Origin: Purshia tridentata
Lineage: Eukaryota; Streptophyta; Magnoliopsida; Rosales; Rosaceae
DNA: 64,000 bases
Assembly (NCBI GenBank): GCA_003254885.1
Contig: QANT01008398.1
Location: 22,949 to 86,948 of the forward strand
Direction of reading: 5' to 3'
The translations under genes were made by a program, and so were the position numbers. Shown piece after piece: positions 1 through 11,200 of this stretch. Position 1 is the first letter of the stretch. Each line of letters opens with the position of its first letter. The notes under the pieces are model-generated. The model saw nothing but the letters and a program-made list of their open reading frames with translations, was not told where the DNA came from and searched no databases.

Positions 1-221
1 TCTAGTCCCAAAAAAACACTTTTGCCTATTTCTAACCCAATTAGTCTGTGCTTCCCAGCAAGCTATACTAAAAAATTTTGCCTTTGCGCATTGTGAAACA
101 CACTCCAAATGGGTAAATATTCAAGAACTTTTACTCATAAATTCAATGGTGATTTTCTTTTTCTTTTTTTACAATTAAAAACATATGGTATATATGCTCA
201 ACATTCATGTTATTTCACCAG

Positions 222-1098
222 ATTCTTGGATAGAGCAGCAATCATCACATCAAAGGAGTTGAACCAAATGGACAAGGGAGATCAAAACCCATGGCTCCTC
301 TGCACAGTGACACAAGTAGAAGAAGTGAAGTGCATACTGAGACTCCTGCCAATTTGGCTCTGCACAATCCTCTACTCAGTAGTTTTCACTCAAATGGCCT
401 CCCTCTTTGTAGAGCAAGGTGCTGCAATGAACACCACCATTTCAGGCTTCCACATCCCCCCAGCCAGCATGTCAAGCTTTGACATTCTCAGTGTAGCAGC
501 TTTCATCTTCATCTACAGAAAAGTCCTTGACCCACTTTTTGCCAGAATAAAGAAGAGAGGACTCACTGAGCTTCAGAGGATGGGGATTGGTCTTGTGATT
601 GCAATCATGGCAATGGTCTCAGCAGGAGTTGTAGAGTTTTTCAGGTTAAAGTATGCAGTAAAAGACTGCATTGATCAATGTGATAGCCCTAGTTCATTGA
701 GCATCTTTTGGCAAGTTCCTCAGTATATGCTTGTGGGAGCGTCAGAGGTGTTCATGTATGTGGGTCAATTGGAGTTCTTCAATGGGCAAGCACCTGATGG
801 CTTGAAGAGCTTTGGGAGTGCACTTTGCATGACTTCAATATCACTTGGGAACTATGTGAGTAGCTTGTTGGTTACAATTGTGATGAAGGTTTCTACTAAA
901 GATGACATGCCTGGATGGATCCCTGGCAACCTTAACAGAGGTCATCTTGATAGGTTTTACTTTCTCTTGGCAGCTTTGACTACAGCTGATCTCATATTGT
1001 ACATAGTGTGTGCCAAGTGGTACAAGTATATCAAGTTTGAAGGAAAGGGTGCGGATGACAATGGCAATGACAATGAGAAGGCTGAACTTAGAGTATGA
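222..1098 (+). CDS. NPF7.3: NPF7-type (NRT1/PTR) nitrate transporter, last exon
   Basis: This is the C-terminal exon of a proton-coupled NRT1/PTR family transporter; the gene starts left of the window. The open frame reaches back to 109, but an AG acceptor at 220-221 and the onset of family-like sequence (RFLDRAAI) put the exon start at 222. Seen features are WLCTILYSVVFTQM, SSFDILSV, LTELQRMGIGLVIA, FWQVPQYMLVGASEVF and GNLNRGHLDRFYFLL, all typical of the last six membrane helices. A hydrophilic tail rich in Asp, Asn and Glu ends at TGA 1096-1098. Members of the NPF7.2/7.3 (NRT1.8/NRT1.5) clade move nitrate at the root xylem. The NPF7.3 assignment rests on remembered similarity, so the sub-family is likely but the exact orthologue is an inference. 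Confidence 0.9.
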
Positions 1099-3550
1099 TG
1101 GATTTTGGTTCCAATTTTGCCATGTTTTTGTGCAATTAATGGAATGTGAGGTACTAAAGAGAGGGTTAGAAATGAGAAATAGTTATCGTACGTACGTATC
1201 ACCTGATTATATATAACCTTACTTTCACAAAAAGCATATCATAGCATTGTTTTGTAGTAATTAATGCTACATATATGATGTGAAAGAGAGGTTATATATA
1301 TATAGTAGGTGGATACAAAACTTGTCTTAGAGAAAGAGTAGGGGAGAAGGCTTCATGGCCATGAGTTCGATCAATAGATCGAGTCAATGCTTGCAATGAT
1401 ACTAGAGAAATGTCTTTTTGATCATTTCTCCAAGTTGAGCCACAAGGTGTTGTAAAATATATGCCCATGGACAGGTCAGATGTATGTTCTAATGAAATCT
1501 TCAATGTATGTGTGAAATAAAATGTCTTCCCTCTGAGTTATTCTTGGTTTGTTTATAATTTAATTTTTTAAATCACTAAGCCATATAAAAACCCATTTCA
1601 AGTTTAAATCGATCCTTAATTTTAAGTATACTAATTAAATATAAATATAAAACCTCTTCAAGAATTCTAATTAAGGGAATATATATTAAATTTACACATT
1701 TTGAAAACCCTCAATATTATAAATGAAATTTCTATTCCAGCTATCCAAAGTCAAGCAGTGATTACCCACAAAAGTGTAATACATCAAAGTAATTGGAAGC
1801 AGCAAAATGAAAGTCCCTCAAATCCTCAATCCTCGCATGACAGCCACAAAAGTTCCACGCACACATATATGAGTATGCCATTTTTTACTTTGTATCGACT
1901 ATTATTTTCTCAGGATTGCAGCGGTGAATATATACAAGCCGTGCATGAATTGATTCATTGAATATGAGCTGTCGCTTTTCAAAGTCCAACCTAAAAATTT
2001 GGAAATAAATAGTTATAGCACACTCATCACATTACCAAACTACCCTTATTACGTTCAAACTAATTTCTCAAACCAAATTATCTCACTATACACTCAACCC
2101 ACACTCCCAAACCACCACCCAACCGATTTGGAGGCTTGAAAAGTCACCGACCTCTGCAACAGATCGTATCGAGAAGGACAAAAGAAGGAGAGAATGGGAG
2201 AGAGGATGGAGAGGGAAAGAGACAAAGGAGAGTAGGAAGAAAGAGAACGAGAGAGGCAAGTTGAACCATCGACGACCTTGTCGACGATAAGGGTGGTTGA
2301 GGGTGGGTTGTTCTTTTTTTTTTTTTTTTGTCCTTTAGTGAGACCGCCTAGGGCCCACCTTCAAGGGGGTTCCACAAATTTGTATATTATATATATATAT
2401 ATTTTAAAAAAAATTATGCTGTAAAAAAAAAAAAAAANAAAAAAAAAAAGCTGCTAGCCCATTGTCAATACAGAAGCCCAAAAGAATTTAGATTTTAATA
2501 AATAAAAAATCTAGAAACAATTAACAATTAAAGAAAGTGGAAAGAGGCGTATTGACTTTACGCCTTTCCTTTTTTTCTTTTGAGCATTTGAGTAGAAACT
2601 TTACGTCTTTGAGTACAGACTTTTAGTTCTCAATCTCCCGATCTTTATCTCAATCTTCCATTCTCTCTCTCTCTCTGCCTCTCCCATTGTCTTCCTCTGT
2701 TGCTAGCTTCAGATTTGGGGTAGAACTGTAGAAATGTTCAACCGAATTAGAGGTAATATTTGAGTTGTGTGTTAACTTATGTGAATATAATAAAGATGTA
2801 GGCTCTTACATGTGTTGTTGTTCTTTGACTCACCCTTTCTTTATTTGTTATTGTTGTTAGTCCTTAGAATTTGCCTGTTTGTGTGCTCATATGGTTTTTG
2901 TTTATTGTCTCTAGCATAACTTATATATTATTGAGGCTAATGGAGATAGTGTATTATTGCTGCTATCTTTCTTTTGTCATAGCTTATTGGCATAATAATT
3001 GAATGTATTCATATTTAAGATAATGTATTGATTCTAAATTTTGTGTTGTTTTGTTAATGAAAGTATTATAATGCATTTGTTATAAATTGTCAATTGTGAA
3101 TTATTTTGCAAAAGTTAGATGGACTGATAGAATTTTGCTTTTGGGGCCTTTCAGTTCTAAAACTAAGCCCATTTATTAATTTGCCTGAGGTGGACTAACG
3201 ACTGACCCGTTAGAAGTGGGTCAGACCCAAATCCCCCGCCAAACCGCTCTGCTGGTGTATGACTGAGTCTATGACCCGCCATTGCGCTCTTTGTTAATGG
3301 CAGAACCTATCTCTGCTTGGTAATTATCATCCAACCTTTATAAAAATTATTACTTTCTTAACATTTTCGAGATTTGAGATTAAAGCCATGTTTGAGTTTC
3401 CGTTTTCTTCGATTCCCACTTGAATTTTTGAGCTGAAAATAAATTTCTTTGACGAGTTTCAGATATGTGATTCATTGGGTCTTTTGGGAACTTCATGTTT
3501 GATCTAGTATCAACCCATTTGCTGCACACAACAAACACGCAGAGAGAGAA
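1099..3550. other. Intergenic region between the NPF and NDUFAF3-like genes
   Basis: No convincing gene is visible. It holds the NPF 3' UTR, an AT-rich stretch, a GA-rich purine tract (about 2165-2260), a run of T (2312-2328), an A run broken by one N at 2438, and a CT tract (about 2658-2678) like those in plant 5' UTRs. The CT tract is followed by ATGTTCAACCGAATTAGAG and then a GT, which could be a short first exon, but no continuation was found. Small open frames here have no recognisable motif. Confidence 0.6.
1516..1521 (+). terminator. Candidate polyadenylation signal of the NPF gene
   Basis: AATAAA lies 418 bases after the NPF stop codon in an AT-rich 3' flank. It is the first canonical hexamer I see there. 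Plant poly(A) signals are loose, so the true site may lie elsewhere. Confidence 0.35.
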
Positions 3551-6500
3551 ATGGGGACGAGAGCCAGAGCAATGAGGACACTGCCAAACCTCATTCGGAG
3601 CCTCCAAAAGGAACCCCACCCGAAGCCCACCACCCAACAATCACTTCCGTCGCTCAGACGCGCCTTCTCTCTCTACGACCAGATCAATCTCATCGACAAC
3701 GTCCCCAATGACCAGCTTCGATTTCAGCGGTACTCCTATGCTGTGTTCCATTCTTCCTTCACTTTTGCCCTTCCACAACACCACTAATTACCACTTTGCC
3801 ACTCTTTTTTTGAAGGTACACCGACACAGGGTTCACAGTGAATGGGGTGGAGTATGAAGGAAGCTTGCTTTGTATTGGAAACATGTTGATGTCTTGGGCT
3901 CCCAAGAAATTCTCTGAAATCACTCCTGACAGGTCTATACTACATCTTTTTTTTTCTCTTTTTTGTGTATGGTGTAAGTTTTTACTTTGCTTGGAATACT
4001 ATGACTTTTTGTAAATGACTATAATTGTTATTATTGCTATAATGTGAAAGCTTAATCATACATAGAACAAATGAAGGATGTGGCTCAAGGTTATTATTAA
4101 CATTTCAATTTTATTGTTCTTTCTTTCTTTTTGAGAAAATTATACCCCCAAAGAACATAGTGGATGTTTAAAATTTTTAGCCTTTTTTCCATACATGCAT
4201 ATTTAATTATTTATATGCATGTGTATACATTGTATATATGCAAGCATGCAATTTATTGTTCTTTCTTTCTATAATGTGAAGTATGGCGTTTGTCAGGCAG
4301 AAGTAACTGGCATTTAATTGATTTTATGCTGTGGTGCAGCTTGTCCATCTTCCGAACCGTGCGGCCTGTACCAGGTAAATTTCAAATTGCAGTCATAGTA
4401 TGTATAATGTGAAGACTATTTCATTTTACTTGCCTTTTCTCTATTTCTTTGTGTTTTCAATCCAAATTTAAATTGAAGTGGAAAAATATAAAATGAATCA
4501 ATAGTTTTATATTTGAATAGAATCACAACAAATCCTGTTATGTTTCACGTGTACCTGTTTTATATCATATAGACAATATTCCTCCACATTGGAATTTGGA
4601 TAGACATATGGACAAAATTTAGAGGGAATTAATGATGTCAATATGTGACCCAACTCCTATGCAGGAAGCATTGTTGAGTCCATTTTCTTATACTAAATCT
4701 GGTTTTGATTATCTTTGCCATTGTTAATGGATTGTAAGAAAAGTCGGTTGTGATTCTAATTTTATGAGGGAGTGAGGAAGGTAGGATGACTCACCTTTTC
4801 TGTCTTAATTTTGAGAACTATAGTTGGTGTTGGAGATGTAGTTAGGGCAAACAAACTGAGGAGGCAAAGTTAATAAAATAAAATTGTACAAACTTGGAAC
4901 ACAATGAATATAGTTTTTTGGGTCCTATCATATCTGGGGGTGACGCTAATGTCCTGGTGAAAGCGGAGATGCCCACACATGCAGGGATGAATCACTGATC
5001 TAGTTGTATTGTAAGTTTATGGCCTCAAGTAAGTAATGATCACATGTGTGTTAATAGCTTCTACATCCTGTCATGGCATCTGTTAAAGCATTTACATCCT
5101 GTCACAATCACTGGAAATATAATCACAGGTGTTGCTCTGAAGTTTATGTTTTATCGTTGTTGTTCTGACCGCATTACTGATTCTTATTATTGCTTTGCTA
5201 ACCACCTTTGATATTTGTATTCATCTCTTCTTTTGATATTTTATTTCAGAGATTTTAATTATTGGCTGTGGGAGGCACATTGAACCTGTAGGTCCTGAAC
5301 TACAATGCTTCATCCGGACTACTGGAATGAAGTTAGAAGCCATTGACACGGTATATTTCATTGTTGCTTCTATTTGTTTTCTCTGACTTGGTTTCTTGAT
5401 TGAATATTATGCTTTTCATGGTCCTTAATATTTCGATGATCTGAAAAATAAGTAACTTACATATTTTTGTAAGCAAGTCGATATCACGGCATAATTTATT
5501 AAATACCAATAGCTACTTTCCTAGTGTTATACAGGAAGCAGTAGGGTAAGTGGAGGACATCAGGGATGCAGAACTTTGGATCTTTGATTAACATTTAAAA
5601 TAGAAGATAAAAATTTGAGTATTACAGTAGTATTGACTATGGAGTAATACTTTTTGTGCTTTAATTATAGTACTCTAGGTCCAGCATGGACCCTGTGGGA
5701 TCATATGGAAGGAGAGAGATGTTGAGGGAGAAAAAAAGCTCATATCACTCTAGGTACACTAGTATAATAATTTTGGTGCTTTAATTATAGTATCACTCTA
5801 GGTCCAACATGGACCTTGTGGGATAATATTGAAGAAGAGAGAAGTTGAGGGAGAAAAACAGCCCATATGAAATCTTGGGATGACTCCTCCTTAAGTAAGT
5901 TTAAATTATCATATTTCCATATTTACAATATGACCCCTTTGTTTGACAGTCATGCAATTTCCATTGCTCTCAAGTTGAAGTATAGATATCTATCATGTCT
6001 AGAAAATGAAATATCTTGCAACAAAGATTTTACACACATCATATCCCATGTGGCTTGTGCCATTGCTTGATATTCTGTCTCTGCAGCTCTGCATTCGACC
6101 TAGCTACAAGATTCTGCTTCTCTCTTCCACATTAATAGGTTACCTCTTACAAAGTACAATATTGTGAGATAAACCTTCTGTCAATCTGATTGCCCGGCTA
6201 ATCTGCACCTGTGAAACCAACGATTCTAACATCTTGGAGGCGTAAGAAAAGTCCTACCAGGAACCTCCCCTTTAAATATTTAAGTATACGATATGCTGCA
6301 TCTAAATGAGGTTGCCAGGCTGCTGCAAAAACTGACTCACTACTCCAACTGCAAAGGTTATATCCGGCCTTGTCACAATCAATTATAACAATTTCCAAAC
6401 AAGTCTTCTATATCAGCCCACATCATCCACAAGAGCACCCTCATCTGGACTAAATTTGGTATTTGGGTCCACAAGAGTCACACTTGTTCCTGCTTCTAGG

Positions 6501-7406
6501 GTGCTAGTCGCACCCAATAAATCTAACATATACTATCTTTGAGATATGAAAATACAATTTTGGGACTATGGTACTTATTCTCAGAAATTATCTCTAGTCT
6601 CAACAAACCCACATATTTCCTGTGAAAGCAATTACTCGGTATCTTTTGAGTTCTTCAATGCCAATTGGATCATTCCCAGTCACTCTGCGATGCTTGCCTA
6701 ATTGACAAGCATCACATTCTAGACTATAGACACCGACTTAAGAGATGGCACAACTTTCTCTGTATAGGACAGATGACCAGGATGATAAGTGCTACATCCT
6801 TCATAGTTGGATTGCATCCCAGGTAGTAGAGACTAGAGACCATCACGTTCACAGCTTCTACCAAACACCCTCTTTGTTTGAGGTCCTAACGACACAATAT
6901 GAAGGATAAAATGCCATGGAGCAGTCCATAGATTTAGTAATTGACAACAGATAGATTACATGGGAACTCTTAAAAAAACATAAAAAAGAAAGATTAATTG
7001 GGAACTGAGGAACAAAAATACAGAATGCTCATATGACAACTGAAGAGAAGTCGTGGATTGATTGGTACCCTGACCAACTACCTTACTACTACTGTTGTTA
7101 GCAAGAGTAATAGAGGATTCAATGAGTCTTCTGTTCGCATTTGTTCAAATTTTACCTCTTCCATTATTTATTGGTGCCTGTGTTCAAATGCAATTTGTTT
7201 CTTATTACAGGGAACCAAAAAACTGATGTGATAATTGGTGTTCTTGTGGAAATGAGCTTAATAACAGTGGTTGGTTCTAATACCAAGTTCACAATATTGT
7301 CTTCTTTTTTTTTTTTTAACAGAAAAATGCTGTCTCAACTTACAATATACTGAATGAGGAAGGTAGGATTGTGGCTGCTGCACTATTGCCATATGGGATT
7401 TCATGA
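3551..7406 (+). CDS. NDUFAF3: NDUFAF3-like complex I assembly factor (DUF498/Mth938 domain)
   Basis: Five exons join in frame: 3551-3729, 3816-3932, 4340-4374, 5250-5350 and 7323-7406, giving 171 aa and ending at TGA. All introns have GT-AG ends and the phases agree. The first about 45 residues are rich in Arg, Ser and Pro, as in a mitochondrial presequence. The rest carries the Mth938/DUF498 fold: GFTVNGVEYEGSLL, then MSWAPKKF, EILIIGCGRHIEPVGPEL, and near the end NAVSTYNILNEEGR. Animal NDUFAF3 helps assemble the membrane arm of respiratory complex I in mitochondria; the plant role is inferred from homology. Intron 4 is 1972 bp and holds a Copia relic and a local duplication. Confidence 0.9.
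5656..5868. repeat. Two-copy direct repeat, period 120 bp, in NDUFAF3 intron 4
   Basis: Two adjacent copies start at 5656 and 5776, each opening with GTGCTTTAATTATAG, then CTCTAGGTCC, ATGGACC and GTTGAGGGAGAAAAA. They differ by scattered substitutions and small indels. It looks like a simple unequal duplication within the intron. Confidence 0.8.
6040..6540 (-). mobile_element. Degraded Ty1/Copia relic (RT end to RNase H), antisense in an intron
   Basis: On the minus strand, in order, there are DPNTKFSPDEGALVDD (about 6410-6480), then HLDAAYRILKYLKG and LQDVRIVGFTGAD (6198-6330), and a broken AETEYQAMAQAT (about 6045-6085). These are the link between reverse transcriptase and RNase H, and the RNase H core, of Copia polyproteins. 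Frames are interrupted and no LTR is seen. It lies antisense to the host gene inside its fourth intron, and it is too diverged to derive from the intact element at 37904-42999. Confidence 0.8.
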
Positions 7407-8257
7407 TGCCTACACCCACTGCAAGATGCATCCTTCTGACAATCAATCTCCTGATCAACGATGCATTCAATCTTGAGTATAAAATATCTCCATATATCAT
7501 GTAATTAGTCACTGGTTTGGAACTTTGGAAGCATGGCACATCAATTCTCAATATTGTAATTAAGGTAACTGATTAGATGAATTGAAGGTTATAAGTGATG
7601 AGTTGAATTGAAGGTTATAAGTGATGAGTTGAATTTTGAAGGTTATAAGTGATGAGTTGAATTTTGAAGGTTATAAGTGATATTGAAGTTTGAAGATTAT
7701 AGTGATGAGTTGATTCTCTCTCTCTCTCTCTCTCTAGCTGCAAATGGTTATTCTTATTTCAGAGTACGTTGATTAACAATTAAATATTAAATTTGTTTTT
7801 TTACAAAATATCAATTATATCATTATTACAAGGGATCTGAGGGTTACTATCCAGCCAAATCTTAAAACAGTAAACCTCACATTTTCTTTTTCGGGAGTCA
7901 AGGCAATATCATCTTTTCAACCAAAAGTAAATGCTCTGTAATGTTGGCAGAGGCACAACAATTTGTGTGAAATGTAATTTCAGAAAAAATTACCTAAACA
8001 ATATTTGTAAGAAAAAAAAAAAGAAAAAAAAGAAAAAGAAATGTTGACGGGACCAACAAACTCTGTTTTTCGCTTACATTCCCCGGAACCCCATCCCGCC
8101 ACTGGAAGAAGGTGATTGAGAAACAACACTCACACTCACGCCGGGACCAGTTTCCACCGATGAACTCCTAAAACCTTCGCTAATAGAAAACCCTAATCTC
8201 CAAACCCTTAAACCTCTCTCTCTCTCTGTCTGTAACCGATTGCTACTCACAAAGAAA
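7407..8257. promoter_or_regulatory. Upstream region of the PRPP synthetase gene with a telo-box
   Basis: The stretch between two plus-strand genes holds the minisatellite, AT-rich sequence, an A-rich run (about 8010-8040) and a 5' leader rich in C and T (TCTCTCTCTC, 8213-8226). AAACCCTAA at 8188-8196 is a perfect telo-box, common in leaders of plant housekeeping and translation genes, with a near match at 8202-8209. No clear TATA box is seen. Function of these sites is inferred from motif identity only. Confidence 0.5.
7573..7735. repeat. Minisatellite (about 29-bp unit) followed by a CT microsatellite
   Basis: Four to five units of the type GAAGGTTATAAGTGATGAGTT with a variable GAATT(TT) linker run from about 7573 to 7713. 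A (TC)n tract then spans about 7715-7735. It lies just after the NDUFAF3-like gene. Units are direct, adjacent and have no unique spacers, so this is a minisatellite. Confidence 0.85.
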
Positions 8258-11200
8258 ATGGCTTCGCTGCTTCACTTTGCGTCTCCGTCCTCTCTCGCTT
8301 CTCGCACCTCTCTAAGCTCTCGTAGTCTCCTTCCGAACTACTCTCGCTCTCGAATCTCAGCCCCAAACGGCGTCGTAAGCCACCACAAGCTTTCTTCGCT
8401 TTCATTTTACTTGTTTTCTTTGTTGTAGATTAATTTTTTTTTTCTATTTCAAATATTCAGTAAATTTGTTTCAGTTTGAATGCCAAGAGTCTGAAAATGT
8501 TAGATTTTTATAATTCTTTAGTCCAATTTTTTGTTGTTTTTAATGTAAGTATGAAATATGTTTATTATGAATAATTTATCTAGAAGTGTAATGTGGGAGA
8601 GCCTTTGAAATACGACAATGGAAAGCCCTGCATGCCGCTCCTCAGGAGCGAAGATATCGCGCCGAATTTCTTGGCGCGGAAAACCCAGTTGGTGAATGCA
8701 GCTACCAAGAACGATACCAGGCTCAGGATATTTTCTGGCACTGCAAACCCTGCTCTTTCTCAGGTATGCATTTAGATAAATTTACTATTTTGCGCTTATT
8801 TATATTTGTTTTCGTATATATTTATTTTGTTATTCATTTGATATGGATAGATACTTAATATGCCAATATTCATGTCGGATTAGTTTGATTTTGATATGTA
8901 GTGGAGATGAGGATGTTAAGATGGATGATAGGAGTCACTAGAAACGTAGTCAGTGATACTGCTACTGATAAGTTTACGGAAAATAGGTTTGAATGTTATG
9001 AACATATACAACGTAGACCATAGATGCACTCATGATTAAAGGAAGACTAGTTAAAGTAGAAGTAAAGGATCAAGTTTCCAGCCAAGACTAATATGGGATG
9101 AAGTAATACGAAAATATCTGAAACAATTTGATTTTAAAGGAGAAACAGCATTGGTTTTCTTATTTTTTTATTTGTCAGTTTTTTTTTTTAATAAATTTTA
9201 TTGTTGATGGTTTGCAGTTGGCAACTAATCAGAACTTTTGTTTTCTGTGGAAAAATGAGGATGAAAAAACCCTTTGAAATTATGTTTAGGATTTTGTTTG
9301 TCACCCTTGAGAAAAGAAAAAAGAAAGGTGTTTATCCAAAAGGGATAGCAAGAAAAGTTGTGCAAGCCAAAATTTATGAGTTATTTGCATATTGATGACT
9401 TATTATGATTTCAGCTAAAAACAAATAACTTCAATTGTCGAAAGGAGGTCTACTGTGTTCTGTGTTGATATAGTTCCGCTATATGAGCTTTGGTTGTCAG
9501 TGCGCGTTATGTTTGATAGCTAGAATTAAAAAAGCTATTGGGGTTGACTTGTGAACAACATTAAAATAAAAAATAAGAATTAACTAAAAATAAGAGGGTA
9601 AAATATCATTATTCCTTGTTTGCGAAATTTATTTGAATTTCCTCCATTTCTATAAAATATATAACTCATGATGATATTCATTTGCATTACCCCTTTGTAT
9701 TTTTTGGTGTTGATATGTTTGGCAAATGCACTTTCTTTCTACTAGTAATAGAATTTAAAGGAAAATTTTTCCACCGGAAAAATGTTATTGGAAATATCTT
9801 TAGCTATTTGGTAGAATTTAGAAAATATTTTCTTGATTATGGTTTTATTATCTAGGCTTACTTACCCAAGAGATGGAAAAGTTTTCATAATTTTTCTTTC
9901 AAGAAAAAATTTCCTGACTAAATAAAAAAATGCTCATATGTCCTAGGAAGTTTTCCATTCAAACAAACATCAGAAAATTTTCTAATTTAGAAGAATTTTC
10001 CATGAAACTAGTTTCTGCCAAAGAAAAAAGAGCCATAATGTATCATACATATATGAACCGTTTAATTGCACTCGTCTGATGTATTCTTGTGTTTCTATAG
10101 GAGATTGCTTGCTACATGGGTCTGGAACTTGGAAAGATTAAGATAAAACGTTTTGCTGATGGAGAGATATATGTTCAGTTGCAAGAGAGTGTCAGAGGGT
10201 GTGATGTATATCTTGTGCAACCCACATGTCCTCCTGCAAATGAGAATCTTATGGAGCTTCTGATAATGATTGATGCCTGTCGAAGGGCATCAGCCAAGAA
10301 TATCACTGCTGTGATTCCATATTTTGGATATGCCAGGGCTGATAGAAAGGTAACTTAGGATACTGAGCAACGAATCAGGAACATATTTCATCTTTGGTAA
10401 ATCTAGAGCATCAAAATATAAAGAGCTTATGTAATTATTAATGCCTTTTGTCCTAGGCTCCTAGTACAAATTTTGACTAAATATCTTGATGAAGAGTTAT
10501 TGCCTTACATATCATCCCTGGACCTTGGGCCTGGAACTAGTTGTCCTTTTCTTTGGTAAATTGGGGGCTTATAATAATACAAATAGATGGGTGATGGACT
10601 CAAATATTTTAATTTTCATAACATGAACAGTTTTCCTCATTTTATTGCATGTAATCATATCACCTTCATCAGATTTTGCCTTTGCCCCCCATAAAATTCA
10701 TGGTCAATCATCTGTTGTGCTTTATGATTTAAAGAATTATTTCTTTTTATGTGTTTCTATATATTTGTATGTATCTATATACTTATAGGGTAAGCTTAGA
10801 TTCCTTAAATTGGGTTTTTTAGGTCCATAAAGAAAGTTCACCCCATTAGAATAAAAATTGAGATTAATGATTATTTTAACTCAAATTATTTCAGTAAATA
10901 GGTTGGGCTAGCAATTAGGAATCATAAAATTATGAATTATTATAAGTTTGGATTCCTAAGATAATAGCATATATGCAAATGCATTCTGTAATAAATTCCA
11001 AAATTGTAGTTGAAATTGAAATGTAAAGAGTTAAACTAAAGTTCAAGTTTTTTTTAACTATTATCTGCAAATACTGTTTGTTTCAGACTCAAGGGCGTGA
11101 ATCTATTGCAGCCAAGCTTGTTGCAAATTTGATTACAGAAGCAGGTGCAAATCGTGTTCTGGCTTGTGATCTTCATTCTGGGCAGTCTATGGGATATTTT

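Noticed and set aside
1701-1961. 86-codon open frame
   Set aside because: Low-complexity, polar composition, no motif and AT-rich intergenic setting.
2734-2753. ATGTTCAACCGAATTAGAG followed by GT, after a CT-rich leader
   Set aside because: It looks like a first exon, but nothing coding continues it before the NDUFAF3-like gene.
7573-7713. Regular direct repeats considered as a CRISPR-like array
   Set aside because: Repeats are adjacent with no unique spacers, and the genome is eukaryotic; it is a minisatellite.
9720-10030. Possible second inverted-repeat element in PRS1 intron 2 (TTTGGCA and TGCCAAA with GGAAAATT blocks)
   Set aside because: The arms pair only in short patches and no target repeat is clear; similarity may be AT-rich chance.
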